NCBI RefSeq assembly: GCF_013391105.1
Contig: NZ_CP058335.1
Coordinates: 434,001-498,000, forward strand
DNA length: 64,000 nt
From: Natronomonas salina
GTDB taxonomy: Archaea; Halobacteriota; Halobacteria; Halobacteriales; Haloarculaceae
Reading direction: 5' to 3'
Shown: positions 33,891-42,035 of the stretch, piece after piece
Layout of the letters: each line of letters begins with the position of its first letter
How positions within the stretch are numbered: the stretch's first letter is position 1
Made by a program: the position numbers and the translations under genes
Notes under the pieces: model-generated
What the model saw: the letters and a program-made list of their open reading frames with translations, nothing else
Told to the model about the DNA's origin: nothing
Databases searched by the model: none

Positions 33891-33903
33891 GGTCTGCCTA
33901 AAC
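33886..33903. promoter_or_regulatory. DtxR-box-like element upstream of the ABC ATPase
   Basis: TTTTTGGTCTGCCTAAAC matches about 12 of 16 positions of the core of the DtxR box TTAGGTTAGGCTAACCTAA. It overlaps the TATA box and likely start site, where a repressor would block transcription. Near-identical to 27257-27274. Confidence 0.45.
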
Positions 33904-33915
33904 AATAGGAGACCA

Positions 33916-33969
33916 ATGAGCGCGGATCCGTCGGCCTTCGACCGACGCGGAGGTGACCGCCGTGTCTAG
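33916..33969 (+). CDS. 17-codon upstream mini-ORF coupled to the ABC ATPase
   Basis: ATG at 33916, stop TAG at 33967-33969. The product would be MSADPSAFDRRGGDRRV. The ATG is at leaderless distance from the TATA box. The stop lies 3 nt past the second GTG (33962) of the ATPase, and the mini-ORF contains that gene's Shine-Dalgarno. A translational-coupling leader is the likely meaning. Confidence 0.4.
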   Translation: MSADPSAFDRRGGDRRV

Positions 33970-35113
33970 CGATACTGTTGATGCCACCCCCGACGCCGGC
34001 GTGGACCTCCCGGGGTCCGACCGGACCGTCCTGGAACTCGACGGCGTCGGCAAGTCCTACGACGGGACCGCCGTGATCCAGGACCTCTCGATCTCCGTCC
34101 AGGACGGCGAACTCCTGACGCTGCTCGGGCCGTCGGGGTGCGGCAAGACGACCACGCTACGGCTCGTCGCCGGCCTCGAGCGGCCCGACGAGGGAACCGT
34201 CCGTCTCGACGGCCAGCCGGTCTCCGGCGACGACTTCGTCGTCCCGGAGGAACGCGACGTCGGCGTGGTCTTCCAGGAGTTCGCACTGTTCCCCCACCTC
34301 ACGGCCCGCGAGAACGTCGCCTTCGGCATCCAGGAGTGGCCCGCCGACGAACGGGAGCGGCGCGTCGACGACCTGCTCGAACTCGTCGGCCTCGTCGACC
34401 ACGGCGACAAGCCGCCGGGGGAACTCTCGGGCGGCCAGCAGCAGCGGGTCGCCCTCGCCCGGTCGCTGGCGCCCGAACCGAGCCTGCTGTTGCTGGACGA
34501 ACCGTTCTCGAACCTGGACGTCGACCTCCGCGTGGAGATGCGCGAGGAGGTCCGGGAGATCCTCAAGGAGGCCGGCGTCACCGCGATATCGGTCACCCAC
34601 GACCAGGAGGAGGCCATGTCCATCTCCGACCGGGTCGCCGTGATGCACGACGGCCAGATCGAACAGGTCGGCACCCCCGAAGCGGTCTTCCAGCAGCCGA
34701 AGTCCCGCTTCGTCGCCGGCTTCCTCGGGCACGCCTCCTTCGTCTCCGGCCACGTCGAACCGGACTGCGTCGAGACCGGCGTCGGCTGCGTCCCGCTGGA
34801 CCGAGTCCACGGCCTCACGGACGACTACGTCGGCAGCGACATCGACGTCATGGTCCGTCCGGACGACGTCTACGCTCGGCCGGCCGACCCCGCGGAAGCG
34901 AACGGCGAGGTCGTCCACCGGCGGTACCTCGGTCCGACCGTCCTCTACCGGGTGGAGATCGACTCCGGCGACGTCGTCGGCTGCATGCACAACCACGCCG
35001 ACGAGGTGTCGCTGGACGACCCCGTCCACGTCGGCCTGGACGCCGACCACGAACTGGCGTGGTTCCCCCGGGGCGAGCGGAAGATGGCCGACGGCGGCCG
35101 GTCCGGCCAGTAG
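33962..35113 (+). CDS. ABC transporter ATP-binding protein, PotA/FbpC type
   Basis: 383 residues from GTG 33962, chosen because GGAGGTGA (33949-33956) sits 5 nt before it; GTG 33953 is the alternative. Walker A GPSGCGKTT, Q-loop VFQEFALFPHL, signature LSGGQQQR, Walker B LLLLDEPFSN, and a C-terminal TOBE domain. The set resembles iron(III) and spermidine importers (FbpC/PotA). No permease or binding-protein gene lies beside it. The iron-box-like promoter element favours iron(III). Confidence 0.88.
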   Translation: MSSDTVDATPDAGVDLPGSDRTVLELDGVGKSYDGTAVIQDLSISVQDGELLTLLGPSGCGKTTTLRLVAGLERPDEGTVRLDGQPVSGDDFVVPEERDVGVVFQEFALFPHLTARENVAFGIQEWPADERERRVDDLLELVGLVDHGDKPPGELSGGQQQRVALARSLAPEPSLLLLDEPFSNLDVDLRVEMREEVREILKEAGVTAISVTHDQEEAMSISDRVAVMHDGQIEQVGTPEAVFQQPKSRFVAGFLGHASFVSGHVEPDCVETGVGCVPLDRVHGLTDDYVGSDIDVMVRPDDVYARPADPAEANGEVVHRRYLGPTVLYRVEIDSGDVVGCMHNHADEVSLDDPVHVGLDADHELAWFPRGERKMADGGRSGQ

Positions 35114-35181
35114 CCGACCCCCGCGGCCGATGATAACGGTGCGGCTCTTCTAGAGCGATTCCGGCTGTTCCGAGCGGTCCG

Positions 35182-35397
35182 TCAGCGGAGGTCAGAGACG
35201 AGCGGTTCGATCTCCGCCTCGTCGCGGGTGTACGGCGTCGCGTGGTCTGTCCGCGGCGGACGGTCGAAGGGCCGCTCCGGGGGACGGCGGCCTCCGTCGG
35301 AGGCCAGCGACCGCATCCGGTCGTTCGGAGACTGGTCGTCGGTCGGGTCGGTAACGTTCGGGACGATGGGTGCGTCGGTGGTGTCTGGTGACTGCAT
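35182..35397 (-). CDS. Possible small hypothetical protein
   Basis: A 71-residue frame from ATG 35397, starting MQSPDTTDAPIVPNVTDP, polar and disordered, ending DEAEIEPLVSDLR. It could start further upstream (35514). Composition is compatible with haloarchaeal disordered proteins but gives no family. Low confidence. Confidence 0.3.
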   Translation of the reverse strand: MQSPDTTDAPIVPNVTDPTDDQSPNDRMRSLASDGGRRPPERPFDRPPRTDHATPYTRDEAEIEPLVSDLR

Positions 35398-35453
35398 TGG
35401 TGTGGTGGGCGCGAGACGATCGGACGGCGATGCGACTGCCGGAGAATCAGGGG

Positions 35454-35471
35454 CGTACGCGTACGCGTACA
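35454..35471. repeat. (GCGTAC)3 short tandem repeat
   Basis: GCGTACGCGTACGCGTAC is three perfect copies of a 6-bp self-complementary unit. It is short and probably incidental, though it could form a hairpin. Confidence 0.6.
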
Positions 35472-35603
35472 GGCGAGGTGGACATCGCGTATCGACGTCT
35501 GGGACGGCATCCATAATAAACGTTCATGCTAGAGCAGCGTTCGCCGCCCGGCGGCCACTGCCGGAGAGCAAGGCTCAAATCCGTGCACCGTCGACCTGCG
35601 ACC

Positions 35604-36005
35604 GTGAGTCTCACGCTGGCGTTCGAACTGGCCGCGCTCCGGCGGCTCGCCGACCCCGAGGGCGCCGTCGCCGACGCCCGGACCTGGAGCGAGCACGTCG
35701 GCGTCGTCACCGACGACCCGCCGTACGTCCTGACGAAGTTCACGCGCGACAACCACGTCCGCAACGACTTCGAGCCGGCGAGCGAACCGGCCGCCGAGAC
35801 GCTCTCGCACCTCCTCGAGCACTTCGAGACCGACCGGTTCGTGTTCGTCGCAGCCGAGGCCGACGCGGCGCCCGACGGCTGGGAACGCCAGGCCGTCGCG
35901 AACGCGGCGGCCGAAGCGGGCTGGGCGCTCGCCCCGGAGGACACCGAAACCGAACAGCCCGGCGGGTCCGGGGGGACCAGCCGGCAACGCGACGACTGGC
36001 CCTAG
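35604..36005 (+). CDS. DUF7124-like small protein
   Basis: 133 residues from GTG 35604. The same domain forms the C-terminus of the AOR-linked protein at 20293-21021. It has MSLTLAFELAALRRL, VLTKFTRDNHVRNDF, TDRFVFVAAEADAAP and a final AAAEAGWALAP; the last ~15 residues are disordered. No function is known to me. It overlaps the convergent AzlD gene by 4 nt. Confidence 0.72.
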   Translation: MSLTLAFELAALRRLADPEGAVADARTWSEHVGVVTDDPPYVLTKFTRDNHVRNDFEPASEPAAETLSHLLEHFETDRFVFVAAEADAAPDGWERQAVANAAAEAGWALAPEDTETEQPGGSGGTSRQRDDWP

Positions 36006-36304
36006 AGCGACCGCAGTGCGACGACGGCGACCATCGCGACGACGAGCGCGGCCAGCAGATTCTCGGTCTTCCAGGCGACCACCGCCGCCAGCGCCGCTGC
36101 GGTCCACTCCGGCGGTCCGCCGTCGACGAGCTCCGGCGCGACGATGGCCACGATTATGGCCCCCGGGAGCGCATCGAGGCCGGCCTCCGTCCGCTCGCCG
36201 ACGTCGACGCGGCCGAGCAGCCAGAGGCCGCCGGCCTTCGTGGCGTAGGTCACGAGCGCCATCGCCACGACGACGCCGACGACCAGCGGGTCGAGGTCAA
36301 CCAC
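36002..36304 (-). CDS. azlD: AzlD-family branched-chain amino-acid exporter subunit
   Basis: A 100-residue protein with four hydrophobic segments and the AzlD start pattern (VGVVVAMALVTYATKAGGLWLL). It is the small partner of AzlC in branched-chain amino-acid export. The GTG start at 36304 overlaps the end of azlC by 8 nt, so the two are translated together. Confidence 0.88.
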   Translation of the reverse strand: MVDLDPLVVGVVVAMALVTYATKAGGLWLLGRVDVGERTEAGLDALPGAIIVAIVAPELVDGGPPEWTAAALAAVVAWKTENLLAALVVAMVAVVALRSL

Positions 36305-36980
36305 GGCGGACCACCGCCACGACGCTCCCGAGGACGCCGCCCAGCAGGATGTACCAGCGGCCGGGGAGCGCCTCCGCCCCGACGACCGCCACGCCCGCGG
36401 CGACGACCCAGGGGAGCAGGTCCTCGCGGCCCCGCCACAGCCCGACCGCGATGGCGACGAAGATGGCTGACAGCACGAAGTCGAGTCCGTAGCGCTGCGG
36501 GTCGCCGATGACCCCGCCGACGGCCGCCCCGGCGGCGGTGGTCGCCACCCACAGCACCCAGATGGCCAGGCCGGCCCCGAGGAGGAACGCCCCCCGGCCG
36601 GCGCCCTCGCGGAGGTCCGCGATGGAGAGCGCCCAGCTCTCGTCGGTCACGAAGAACAGGCTCCCGTACGCGCGCGCGGGAGAGATTTCTTTGAACCACG
36701 GCCGCAGCGACGCGCTCATCAGGACGTACCGGAGGTTGACGATCAGCGTCGTGACGACGATCGCGAGGACGGGCAGCGGCGCGTCCCACAGCTCGACGGC
36801 GATGAGCTGGGAAGCGCCGGCCAGCACCACCGCGCTCATCAGGGTGGCCTCGGCGACCGACAGCCCGGCCTGCCTGGCGAGGACGCCGAAGGCGATGCCG
36901 TAACCGCCGACGCCGACGGCCACCGGCAGGCAGGTCCGGAACCCCGCGACGACGCCGGACCGAGTGAAGGAGACCGACAT
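36297..36980 (-). CDS. azlC: AzlC-family branched-chain amino-acid exporter subunit
   Basis: 227 residues with multiple TM helices. AzlC features are RTCLPVAVGVGGYGIAFGVL, LAGASQLIAVELWDAPLP and NLRYVLMSASLRPWF. It acts with AzlD in the cytoplasmic membrane to export branched-chain amino acids or analogues. ATG 36980 is preferred; 36995 would add five residues. Confidence 0.9.
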   Translation of the reverse strand: MSVSFTRSGVVAGFRTCLPVAVGVGGYGIAFGVLARQAGLSVAEATLMSAVVLAGASQLIAVELWDAPLPVLAIVVTTLIVNLRYVLMSASLRPWFKEISPARAYGSLFFVTDESWALSIADLREGAGRGAFLLGAGLAIWVLWVATTAAGAAVGGVIGDPQRYGLDFVLSAIFVAIAVGLWRGREDLLPWVVAAGVAVVGAEALPGRWYILLGGVLGSVVAVVRRG

Positions 36981-37091
36981 ACGGTACAGTCTCACCGGCT
37001 CCCGTTTGGTCGTTCCGGGAGTGTGAGTACCACTGGCAATCGCCCGACTGCGACCCGACCGACTCCGACGACGCCACTCGCCGATCGCCGC

Positions 37092-37250
37092 TCAGCCGTC
37101 CCGGGGCGACCCGGTCGACGCCGGCGGGAGCGCCACGTGGAACGTCGACCCCTCGCCCGGCTCCGACTCCACCCAGATCTCGCCGTCGTGGCGGTCGACG
37201 ACCCGCTTGCACAGCACCAGGCCGATGCCGGTGCCCGACGAATCTTGAGA
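37092..37250 (-). pseudogene. C-terminal remnant of a sensor histidine kinase
   Basis: Only the last ~50 residues of a HATPase_c domain remain: [20 protein letters not shown] (G2 box), then [18 protein letters not shown] and a stop. There is no start, H-box or N-box. Upstream the similarity stops near 37243-37250 in AT-richer DNA. It marks a recombination breakpoint. Confidence 0.8.
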
Positions 37251-37334
37251 GTTGTTCGGGATAATAATTGCTCCGTTCGCGAATCGGCACGGGAAACGCT
37301 CGCAGCGCTGGCCGAACGATTGAGGAGCACGTGA
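37242..37334 (+). pseudogene. Possible C-terminal remnant of a HEAT-repeat protein
   Basis: The plus strand reads [20 protein letters not shown] then LAERLRST and a stop, the pattern of a final HEAT repeat helix pair. No matching N-terminal part lies before 37242. It begins where the histidine-kinase remnant ends. Confidence 0.4.
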
Positions 37335-38604
37335 GCCAGTTCAGAAAGATTCCGAACCCCCGATCAGGGGGTGTTGAGGGCCGTCTCGCGTCGTATTTGC
37401 GACAATCGCTCGAAGAGCCATTGTGTATATCGGCATATGGTTTATGAGTAGGGGGCTCCGACAGAGCCTTCGTGACACGTACTAATCATATTTTTCCTGC
37501 CATACTCGTGGCAGCCGATTTGGCCGGTTGCAGAAGACCGGATGGGGGAGCCTCTGATGCTACTGGTTTGAACCGCAGACGAGAGTCCAGAACCGTAGTA
37601 CCAGCAGTACAGAGCGGCAGCGAGTAGACTCGTTCGACCGTCGAAGACAGCGGCGAGGGGTAGGAACCCCATCAGCAACAGAACATCACTCTGGACGTTC
37701 TTCTAGCGGGATGCTGGCTACCTGGATGCGACTTCCGGAGGTCGATCTGCTGGGCCAGCTCCGGCTGTGCCCCATCCTGAGTAGAGTTCTCACGTAGTGC
37801 GGGCAAGATTACCCCCAGGATAGGCTTGCGGTTGGGCGCCTCGCCTCAGAGAAGGTTCGAGCGGCGACGCGTCTGCGTTCGGGAGCCTCCCACACTCGAA
37901 GCCCACTCTAATCATCTACAGATGTGTTTCAGTGGAGGTTGATCTGCCCGTAAGCCCAGTCTTGACCGCTGGTCAATTCTTGTATAGCTGTTCTTCGATA
38001 CTGTTAGCGAAAGCAGGGTCGAGAGTCTGGTGCTACTGGAAGTACCTGCTGTGACTGGCTTCCCCCACTGAGAAGACGTCCAGTGATCGATGGCAGTTAC
38101 GAGACAGATCACTGTTCTCCCCATTGAGCTTCGGGAGATGCGCACTTCTAATCCCGGACAGCGAGACAGATTCTCCGACAACGAGTGATGGACATCATCG
38201 AAGTAGGCGACCTCCGGACTGGGACACAGCTGTTCTTAGTGTAGGATGTGAGTGGCGAGTTCAATTTCCGACAATCTAGATTAGTGAGCTGATCGGCTCC
38301 GACTACGATTATCGAGATAGTCGAAATCAGAGCAGTGTATCATGACCGATGAAGAGTTAGGCTCCTCGGCAGAATCCCAGAGGCGATGTTGATAGGTGTG
38401 ACTTATCGTGGTAATTATTGACGTGGGTAATTTGCTAGCACCCATATTTTATATCGCCTGAGTTGCAGTAGAGGAGAATCTGGCGATTTAGATATATTGA
38501 TAAATCACTTAGTCACCCGTCATTACCAATGCACTTAGAGTGATAAGGGTCTTTATCGTGATGTCTGACGTAGATTGATATGGGACGGGTTCGTCGGCGG
38601 TCCT
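37335..38604. other. Lower-GC decayed island upstream of the integrase pair
   Basis: About 1.27 kb with clearly lower GC and many stops in all frames. Open frames at 37442-37678 (minus; MGFLPLAAVFDGRTSLLAAA, membrane-like start) and 37912-38181 (minus) look like relics. Plus-strand fragments near 38190-38285 (DIIEVGDLRTGTQLFLV) are also interrupted. The last 150 nt (38430-38560) are AT-rich, with an inverted repeat GATTTA/TAAATC at 38485-38506, and probably hold the promoter of the next gene. Confidence 0.6.
37418..37446 (-). repeat. Left copy of 29-bp imperfect inverted repeat
   Basis: Read on the minus strand it starts CATAAACCATATGCCG and ends in CAATGG. It matches 24 of 29 bases of 40194-40222 in opposite orientation, with the first 12 identical. 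Patchy similarity continues outward. Confidence 0.65.
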
Positions 38605-39024
38605 ATGAGCAGCGAAGGCGATCGAGTCTCGGTGCAGACCTACGTGTCGTCGGACCAGCGTGAACGGTGGCGGGCGGAGGCCGACGAACTCGACATGAGC
38701 CAGGCGGAGTACGTCCGATCGATGGTCCAGGCGGGCAGACGGAGCTTCTCTTTAAATACGGACGGCCGTTCTTTAAGTACCGAAGCGAGTAATCCTGCGG
38801 AAGGCGGTTCTCTGGACGCTACCCCTGGGGGAGAGGGCCTGGAAGACCGTGTCCTCGAGGTCCTCCGTGCCGAGGAGTTCGCCGATTGGGACGAACTGGT
38901 CGCCGGAGTCACCGACGACATCGAGCAGCGACTCGACGAGACGCTCGAGGAGCTACAGGCCGACGACCGGATCAGGTACAGCGGCCGGCACGGCGGCTAC
39001 ACGGTGGTGGACGATGGGCGTTGA
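38605..39024 (+). CDS. DUF5805-like RHH/wHTH protein coupled to the integrase
   Basis: 139 residues. The N-terminal ~45 resemble a ribbon-helix-helix (VSVQTYVSSDQRERWRAEAD, then LDMSQAEYVRSMVQAG). The C-terminal ~60 look like a winged helix (LEVLRAEEFADWDELVAG ... RIRYSGRHGGYTVV). In haloarchaea such DUF5805 proteins are commonly encoded just before a tyrosine recombinase, as here with an 11-nt overlap. A role in recombination control is likely. ATG 38605 chosen over 38575. Confidence 0.8.
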   Translation: MSSEGDRVSVQTYVSSDQRERWRAEADELDMSQAEYVRSMVQAGRRSFSLNTDGRSLSTEASNPAEGGSLDATPGGEGLEDRVLEVLRAEEFADWDELVAGVTDDIEQRLDETLEELQADDRIRYSGRHGGYTVVDDGR

Positions 39025-40048
39025 CGAGCGCGCCGGCAGTCCGTCACCCGACGACCCGGTGTCGTACTTCCTGCAGGACATGACCTTCCACGGGCGGACC
39101 GAGCGGACGCGCGCGGCCTACGAGCGGGTGCTGCGGGACTTCGAGCGGTTCGTCCGGGAGGACCGCGGGGCGACGTTGCAGGCCGCCACGCAGCGGGAGT
39201 GTATGGCCTGGGTGCACTCGCTGCGCGGCGAGCACGCCTCCAGCACCGTCGCCTCCTACGCCTCCTACGTCCACCGGTTCTACGCCTACATGACCCAGGT
39301 CGGGGCCTTCGACTCGAACCCGATGGCGCTGGTCACCGAGGAGATGGACGAGTCCATCGACACCGACCCCGCGCGGCGGGAGATCTCCGTCGCGGAGATG
39401 CGGTCGTTCGTCGCCGACCTGGGCCACCCGCTCGAGCGGGCCGTCGTCGGCACGCTGCTGAAGACCGGGATGCGTGTCGGCGAGTGCTGTAACCTCGATT
39501 TGCGGGACGTCTATCTGGACGACCCGGAGATACGGGAGGCGTATCCGGTGGACCCCCGCGGCGCTCTCGACGGTCGTCCTGACTCCGTCTACGTTCCGAG
39601 CGATCCATCCAGAGGCGAGGTGTACAACGGCGAGGAGCGGACGGCTTCGAACAAGCGCAAGCGAGACACCGTCGTGCCCGTCGACGACGAACTGAAGCGT
39701 CTACTGAAGGCCTGGCTGGCCATCAGACCGGATACGGACTCCCCGGCGCTGTTCTGCTCGACGAGCGAGTGGGGGAAACGGGCGACGCCCTCGATGGTCC
39801 GGGGCGTGGTTGCCGAGCGCGCCGGCGAGCGGGGCTGGTACAGGGAGGGCGGCGACGCCGAAGAGAACGTCACGCCCCACTACTTCCGGCACTTCTTCAC
39901 GACGCACCTCCGGGACAGGACCGGCGATAGAGGCGTCGTGAAGTACCTCCGGGGCGACGTCGCGACGGACATCATCGATACCTACACCCACAACTGGGGC
40001 GATCGCGTCCGGGACGTCTACGAGTCGAACATCTACTCGCTGCTGTAG
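39014..40048 (+). CDS. XerC/D-like tyrosine site-specific recombinase
   Basis: 344 residues. An N-terminal SAM-like DNA-binding domain (FHGRTERTRAAYERVLRDF) is followed by the catalytic domain. Residues visible: Arg in LKTGMRVGECCNL, the H-x-x-R box PHYFRHFFTTHLR, a late His/Trp in DTYTHNWGD, and a nucleophile Tyr among DVYESNIYSLL. Complete catalytic set, so probably active. It could be an element integrase or a resident Xer protein; the decayed island on its left favours an element. Confidence 0.9.
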   Translation: MGVDERAGSPSPDDPVSYFLQDMTFHGRTERTRAAYERVLRDFERFVREDRGATLQAATQRECMAWVHSLRGEHASSTVASYASYVHRFYAYMTQVGAFDSNPMALVTEEMDESIDTDPARREISVAEMRSFVADLGHPLERAVVGTLLKTGMRVGECCNLDLRDVYLDDPEIREAYPVDPRGALDGRPDSVYVPSDPSRGEVYNGEERTASNKRKRDTVVPVDDELKRLLKAWLAIRPDTDSPALFCSTSEWGKRATPSMVRGVVAERAGERGWYREGGDAEENVTPHYFRHFFTTHLRDRTGDRGVVKYLRGDVATDIIDTYTHNWGDRVRDVYESNIYSLL

Positions 40049-40193
40049 CGCTCTCGACGCATTTCTACGCCGCGAGGCGCAGCGAGAAGGTCGATCGACG
40101 AGTTTTCGAGGACCACCGGAATTCGGGAACCCCGGGAAATAAATCTGACAGGTGTGATATCTTACCGTTCGGCGGGGCGTCACATCCACAACC

Positions 40194-40222
40194 CATAAAC
40201 CATATAACGCTATATAGAATGG
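40194..40222 (+). repeat. Right copy of 29-bp imperfect inverted repeat
   Basis: CATAAACCATATAACGC followed by TATATAGAATGG, inverted relative to 37418-37446 with 24/29 identities. The ATG at its end opens the frame at 40219-40386. It may instead be a shared promoter element with a leaderless ATG. Confidence 0.65.
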
Positions 40223-40386
40223 TCTTACGAGGTTTCTGGGTCGATTTGTTCGAAATGAGACGGAGGAACGGCTCTACAGGCACTCCCTGCCCGCTCGGTC
40301 CGACTCGTCCAGGAGCCGACTCGACTGGCGATCGAGCGAACTGCCCGCGAATCGCTCAGGCCGGGCGTCGGCTCGTTTTCGTCTAA
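40219..40386 (+). CDS. Doubtful 55-residue ORF starting inside the repeat
   Basis: Starts MVLRGFWVDLFEMRRR and continues as a Pro/Arg-rich stretch to TAA at 40384. ATAAACC lies 19-25 nt before the ATG. The minus-strand counterpart at 37421-37341 starts MALRAIVANTTRDG. Weak support. Confidence 0.25.
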   Translation: MVLRGFWVDLFEMRRRNGSTGTPCPLGPTRPGADSTGDRANCPRIAQAGRRLVFV

Positions 40387-40448
40387 CTATCGGCCAGATG
40401 ACAAACCGTCGTCGGAGCAACTAACGGGTCTGGCGCCGAGATGCCGCC

Positions 40449-41990
40449 ATGGCCGAGGGCACCTACGTCGGCGCGATCGACCAGGGGACGACCGGCACCC
40501 GTTTCATGGTCTTCGACCATGGGGGGCGCGTCGTCGCGGAGGCCTACGAGCGACACGAACAGTACTACCCCCAGTCGGGGTGGGTCGAGCACGATCCCCT
40601 CGAGATCTGGGCGCGCACGAAGGAGGTGACGCGGCAGGCACTCGACGCGGCGGGACTGGACGCCAGCCAACTCGCCGCGATCGGCGTGACGAATCAGCGG
40701 GAGACGACCCTCGTCTGGGACGCCGCGACCGGCGAGCCGATCTACCCGGCAATCGTCTGGCAGGACAGACGCACCACCGACCGGGTCGAGGAACTCGAGG
40801 CGTCGGGCCTCGCCGGGACGATCCGCGAGAAAACCGGCCTGCAGGTGGACGCCTACTTCTCGGCGACGAAGGTGGAGTGGATCCTGGACAACGCCGATCC
40901 CATCGAGACGGACCGGGGCGACGGGAAGGACGTGCGGGAGCGAGCGGCTGACGGCGAACTGCTGTTCGGCACCGTCGACTCGTGGCTGATCTACAACCTC
41001 ACCGGCGAGCACGTCACCGACGTGACGAACGCCGCCCGGACGATGCTCTTCGACGTCCACCGCCTCGAGTGGGACGACGACCTGCTCGCGGAGTTCGGCG
41101 TCCCCCCGGCGATGCTGCCGGAGGTGCGTCCGTCGAGCGACGCCGACTACTACGGATACACCGACGCCGACGGCTTCCTCGGTACGGAGGTCCCGGTCGC
41201 GGCCGCGCTCGGCGACCAGCAGGCCGCACTGTTCGGCCAGACGTGCTTCGACCCCGGCGACGCGAAGAACACCTACGGGACCGGCTCGTTCTTCCTGATG
41301 AACACGGGAACGGAGGCGGTCGACAGCGACCACGGCCTGTTGACGACCGTGGGCTTCCAGCGGTCCGGCGAACCGGTCCAGTACGCCCTGGAGGGCTCCA
41401 TCTTCGCGACCGGCGCCGCCATCGAGTGGCTCGAGGACGTCGACCTCATCGACGAACCCGGTGATACGGAGCGGCTCGCCCGGAGCGTCGATTCGACGGG
41501 CGGCGTCTACGTCGTCCCGGCGTTCACGGGGCTGGGAGCGCCACACTGGGACGGTCGGGCCCGCGGGACCGTCGTCGGGCTGACGCGCGACACCGGGAAG
41601 GCCCACCTCGTGCGCGCGACCCTGGAGGCCATCGCCTACCAGACCCGAGACGTCGCGGAGGCGATGACCGCCGACGCCGGAATCGAGATATCCGAGCTCC
41701 GCGTCGACGGCGGCGCGGTCAAGAACGACTTCCTCTGCCAGCTCCAGGTCGACGTCCTCGGGACCGACATCGCCCGACCGGAGGTCGACGAGACGACGGC
41801 CCTCGGCGCGGCGTACGCCGCGGGACTGGCCGCGGATTACTGGGAAGACGTCGACGAACTCCGCGAGAACTGGCGGGTCGACCGGCGGTTCGAACCGTCG
41901 ATGGACCGCGCGGAGGCCGACCGGAAGTACGAACGCTGGGGCGAGGCCGTCGAGCGCTCGCTGGACTGGGCCCGGGAGGACGACGCCTGA
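40449..41990 (+). CDS. glpK: Glycerol kinase
   Basis: 513 residues, full length FGGY kinase. It phosphorylates glycerol to glycerol-3-phosphate, a main carbon entry in haloarchaea feeding on algal glycerol. Signatures: IDQGTTGTRFMVFD, GVTNQRETTLVWD, GDQQAALFGQ, GTGSFFLMNTG, and the ISELRVDGGAVKNDFLCQ block. It is followed 45 nt later by a GlpA-like oxidoreductase. Confidence 0.97.
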   Translation: MAEGTYVGAIDQGTTGTRFMVFDHGGRVVAEAYERHEQYYPQSGWVEHDPLEIWARTKEVTRQALDAAGLDASQLAAIGVTNQRETTLVWDAATGEPIYPAIVWQDRRTTDRVEELEASGLAGTIREKTGLQVDAYFSATKVEWILDNADPIETDRGDGKDVRERAADGELLFGTVDSWLIYNLTGEHVTDVTNAARTMLFDVHRLEWDDDLLAEFGVPPAMLPEVRPSSDADYYGYTDADGFLGTEVPVAAALGDQQAALFGQTCFDPGDAKNTYGTGSFFLMNTGTEAVDSDHGLLTTVGFQRSGEPVQYALEGSIFATGAAIEWLEDVDLIDEPGDTERLARSVDSTGGVYVVPAFTGLGAPHWDGRARGTVVGLTRDTGKAHLVRATLEAIAYQTRDVAEAMTADAGIEISELRVDGGAVKNDFLCQLQVDVLGTDIARPEVDETTALGAAYAAGLAADYWEDVDELRENWRVDRRFEPSMDRAEADRKYERWGEAVERSLDWAREDDA

Positions 41991-42035
41991 GGCGACATCC
42001 CCAGTCTCAATACGGGGCTGTCCCTACCGCGAGGC

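Larger units (their letters stand above)
33527..33915. other. AT-richer divergent control region
   Basis: 389 nt with several A/T-rich patches (33607-33656, 33825-33840). Near 33763-33794 is an imperfect hairpin (AAGGGGGG ... CCTCCCCTT). Promoters of the SDR operon (minus) and the ABC ATPase (plus) must lie here. No convincing gene. Confidence 0.4.
40049..40448. other. Spacer between the integrase and glpK
   Basis: 400 nt, AT-richer in the middle (40135-40225). It holds the right 29-bp repeat and a weak 55-codon frame. The glpK promoter is probably in the last 70 nt but I see no clear TATA box. Confidence 0.4.

Noticed and set aside
38485-38506. Possible Xer/dif site (GATTTA...TAAATC)
   Set aside because: Arms are only 6 bp and do not have the 11-6-11 layout of archaeal dif. 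Kept only as an AT-rich promoter feature.
40065-40283. 72-codon minus-strand frame downstream of the integrase
   Set aside because: Overlaps the repeat and AT-rich spacer, codon use is unlike the neighbours, and no family pattern is seen.
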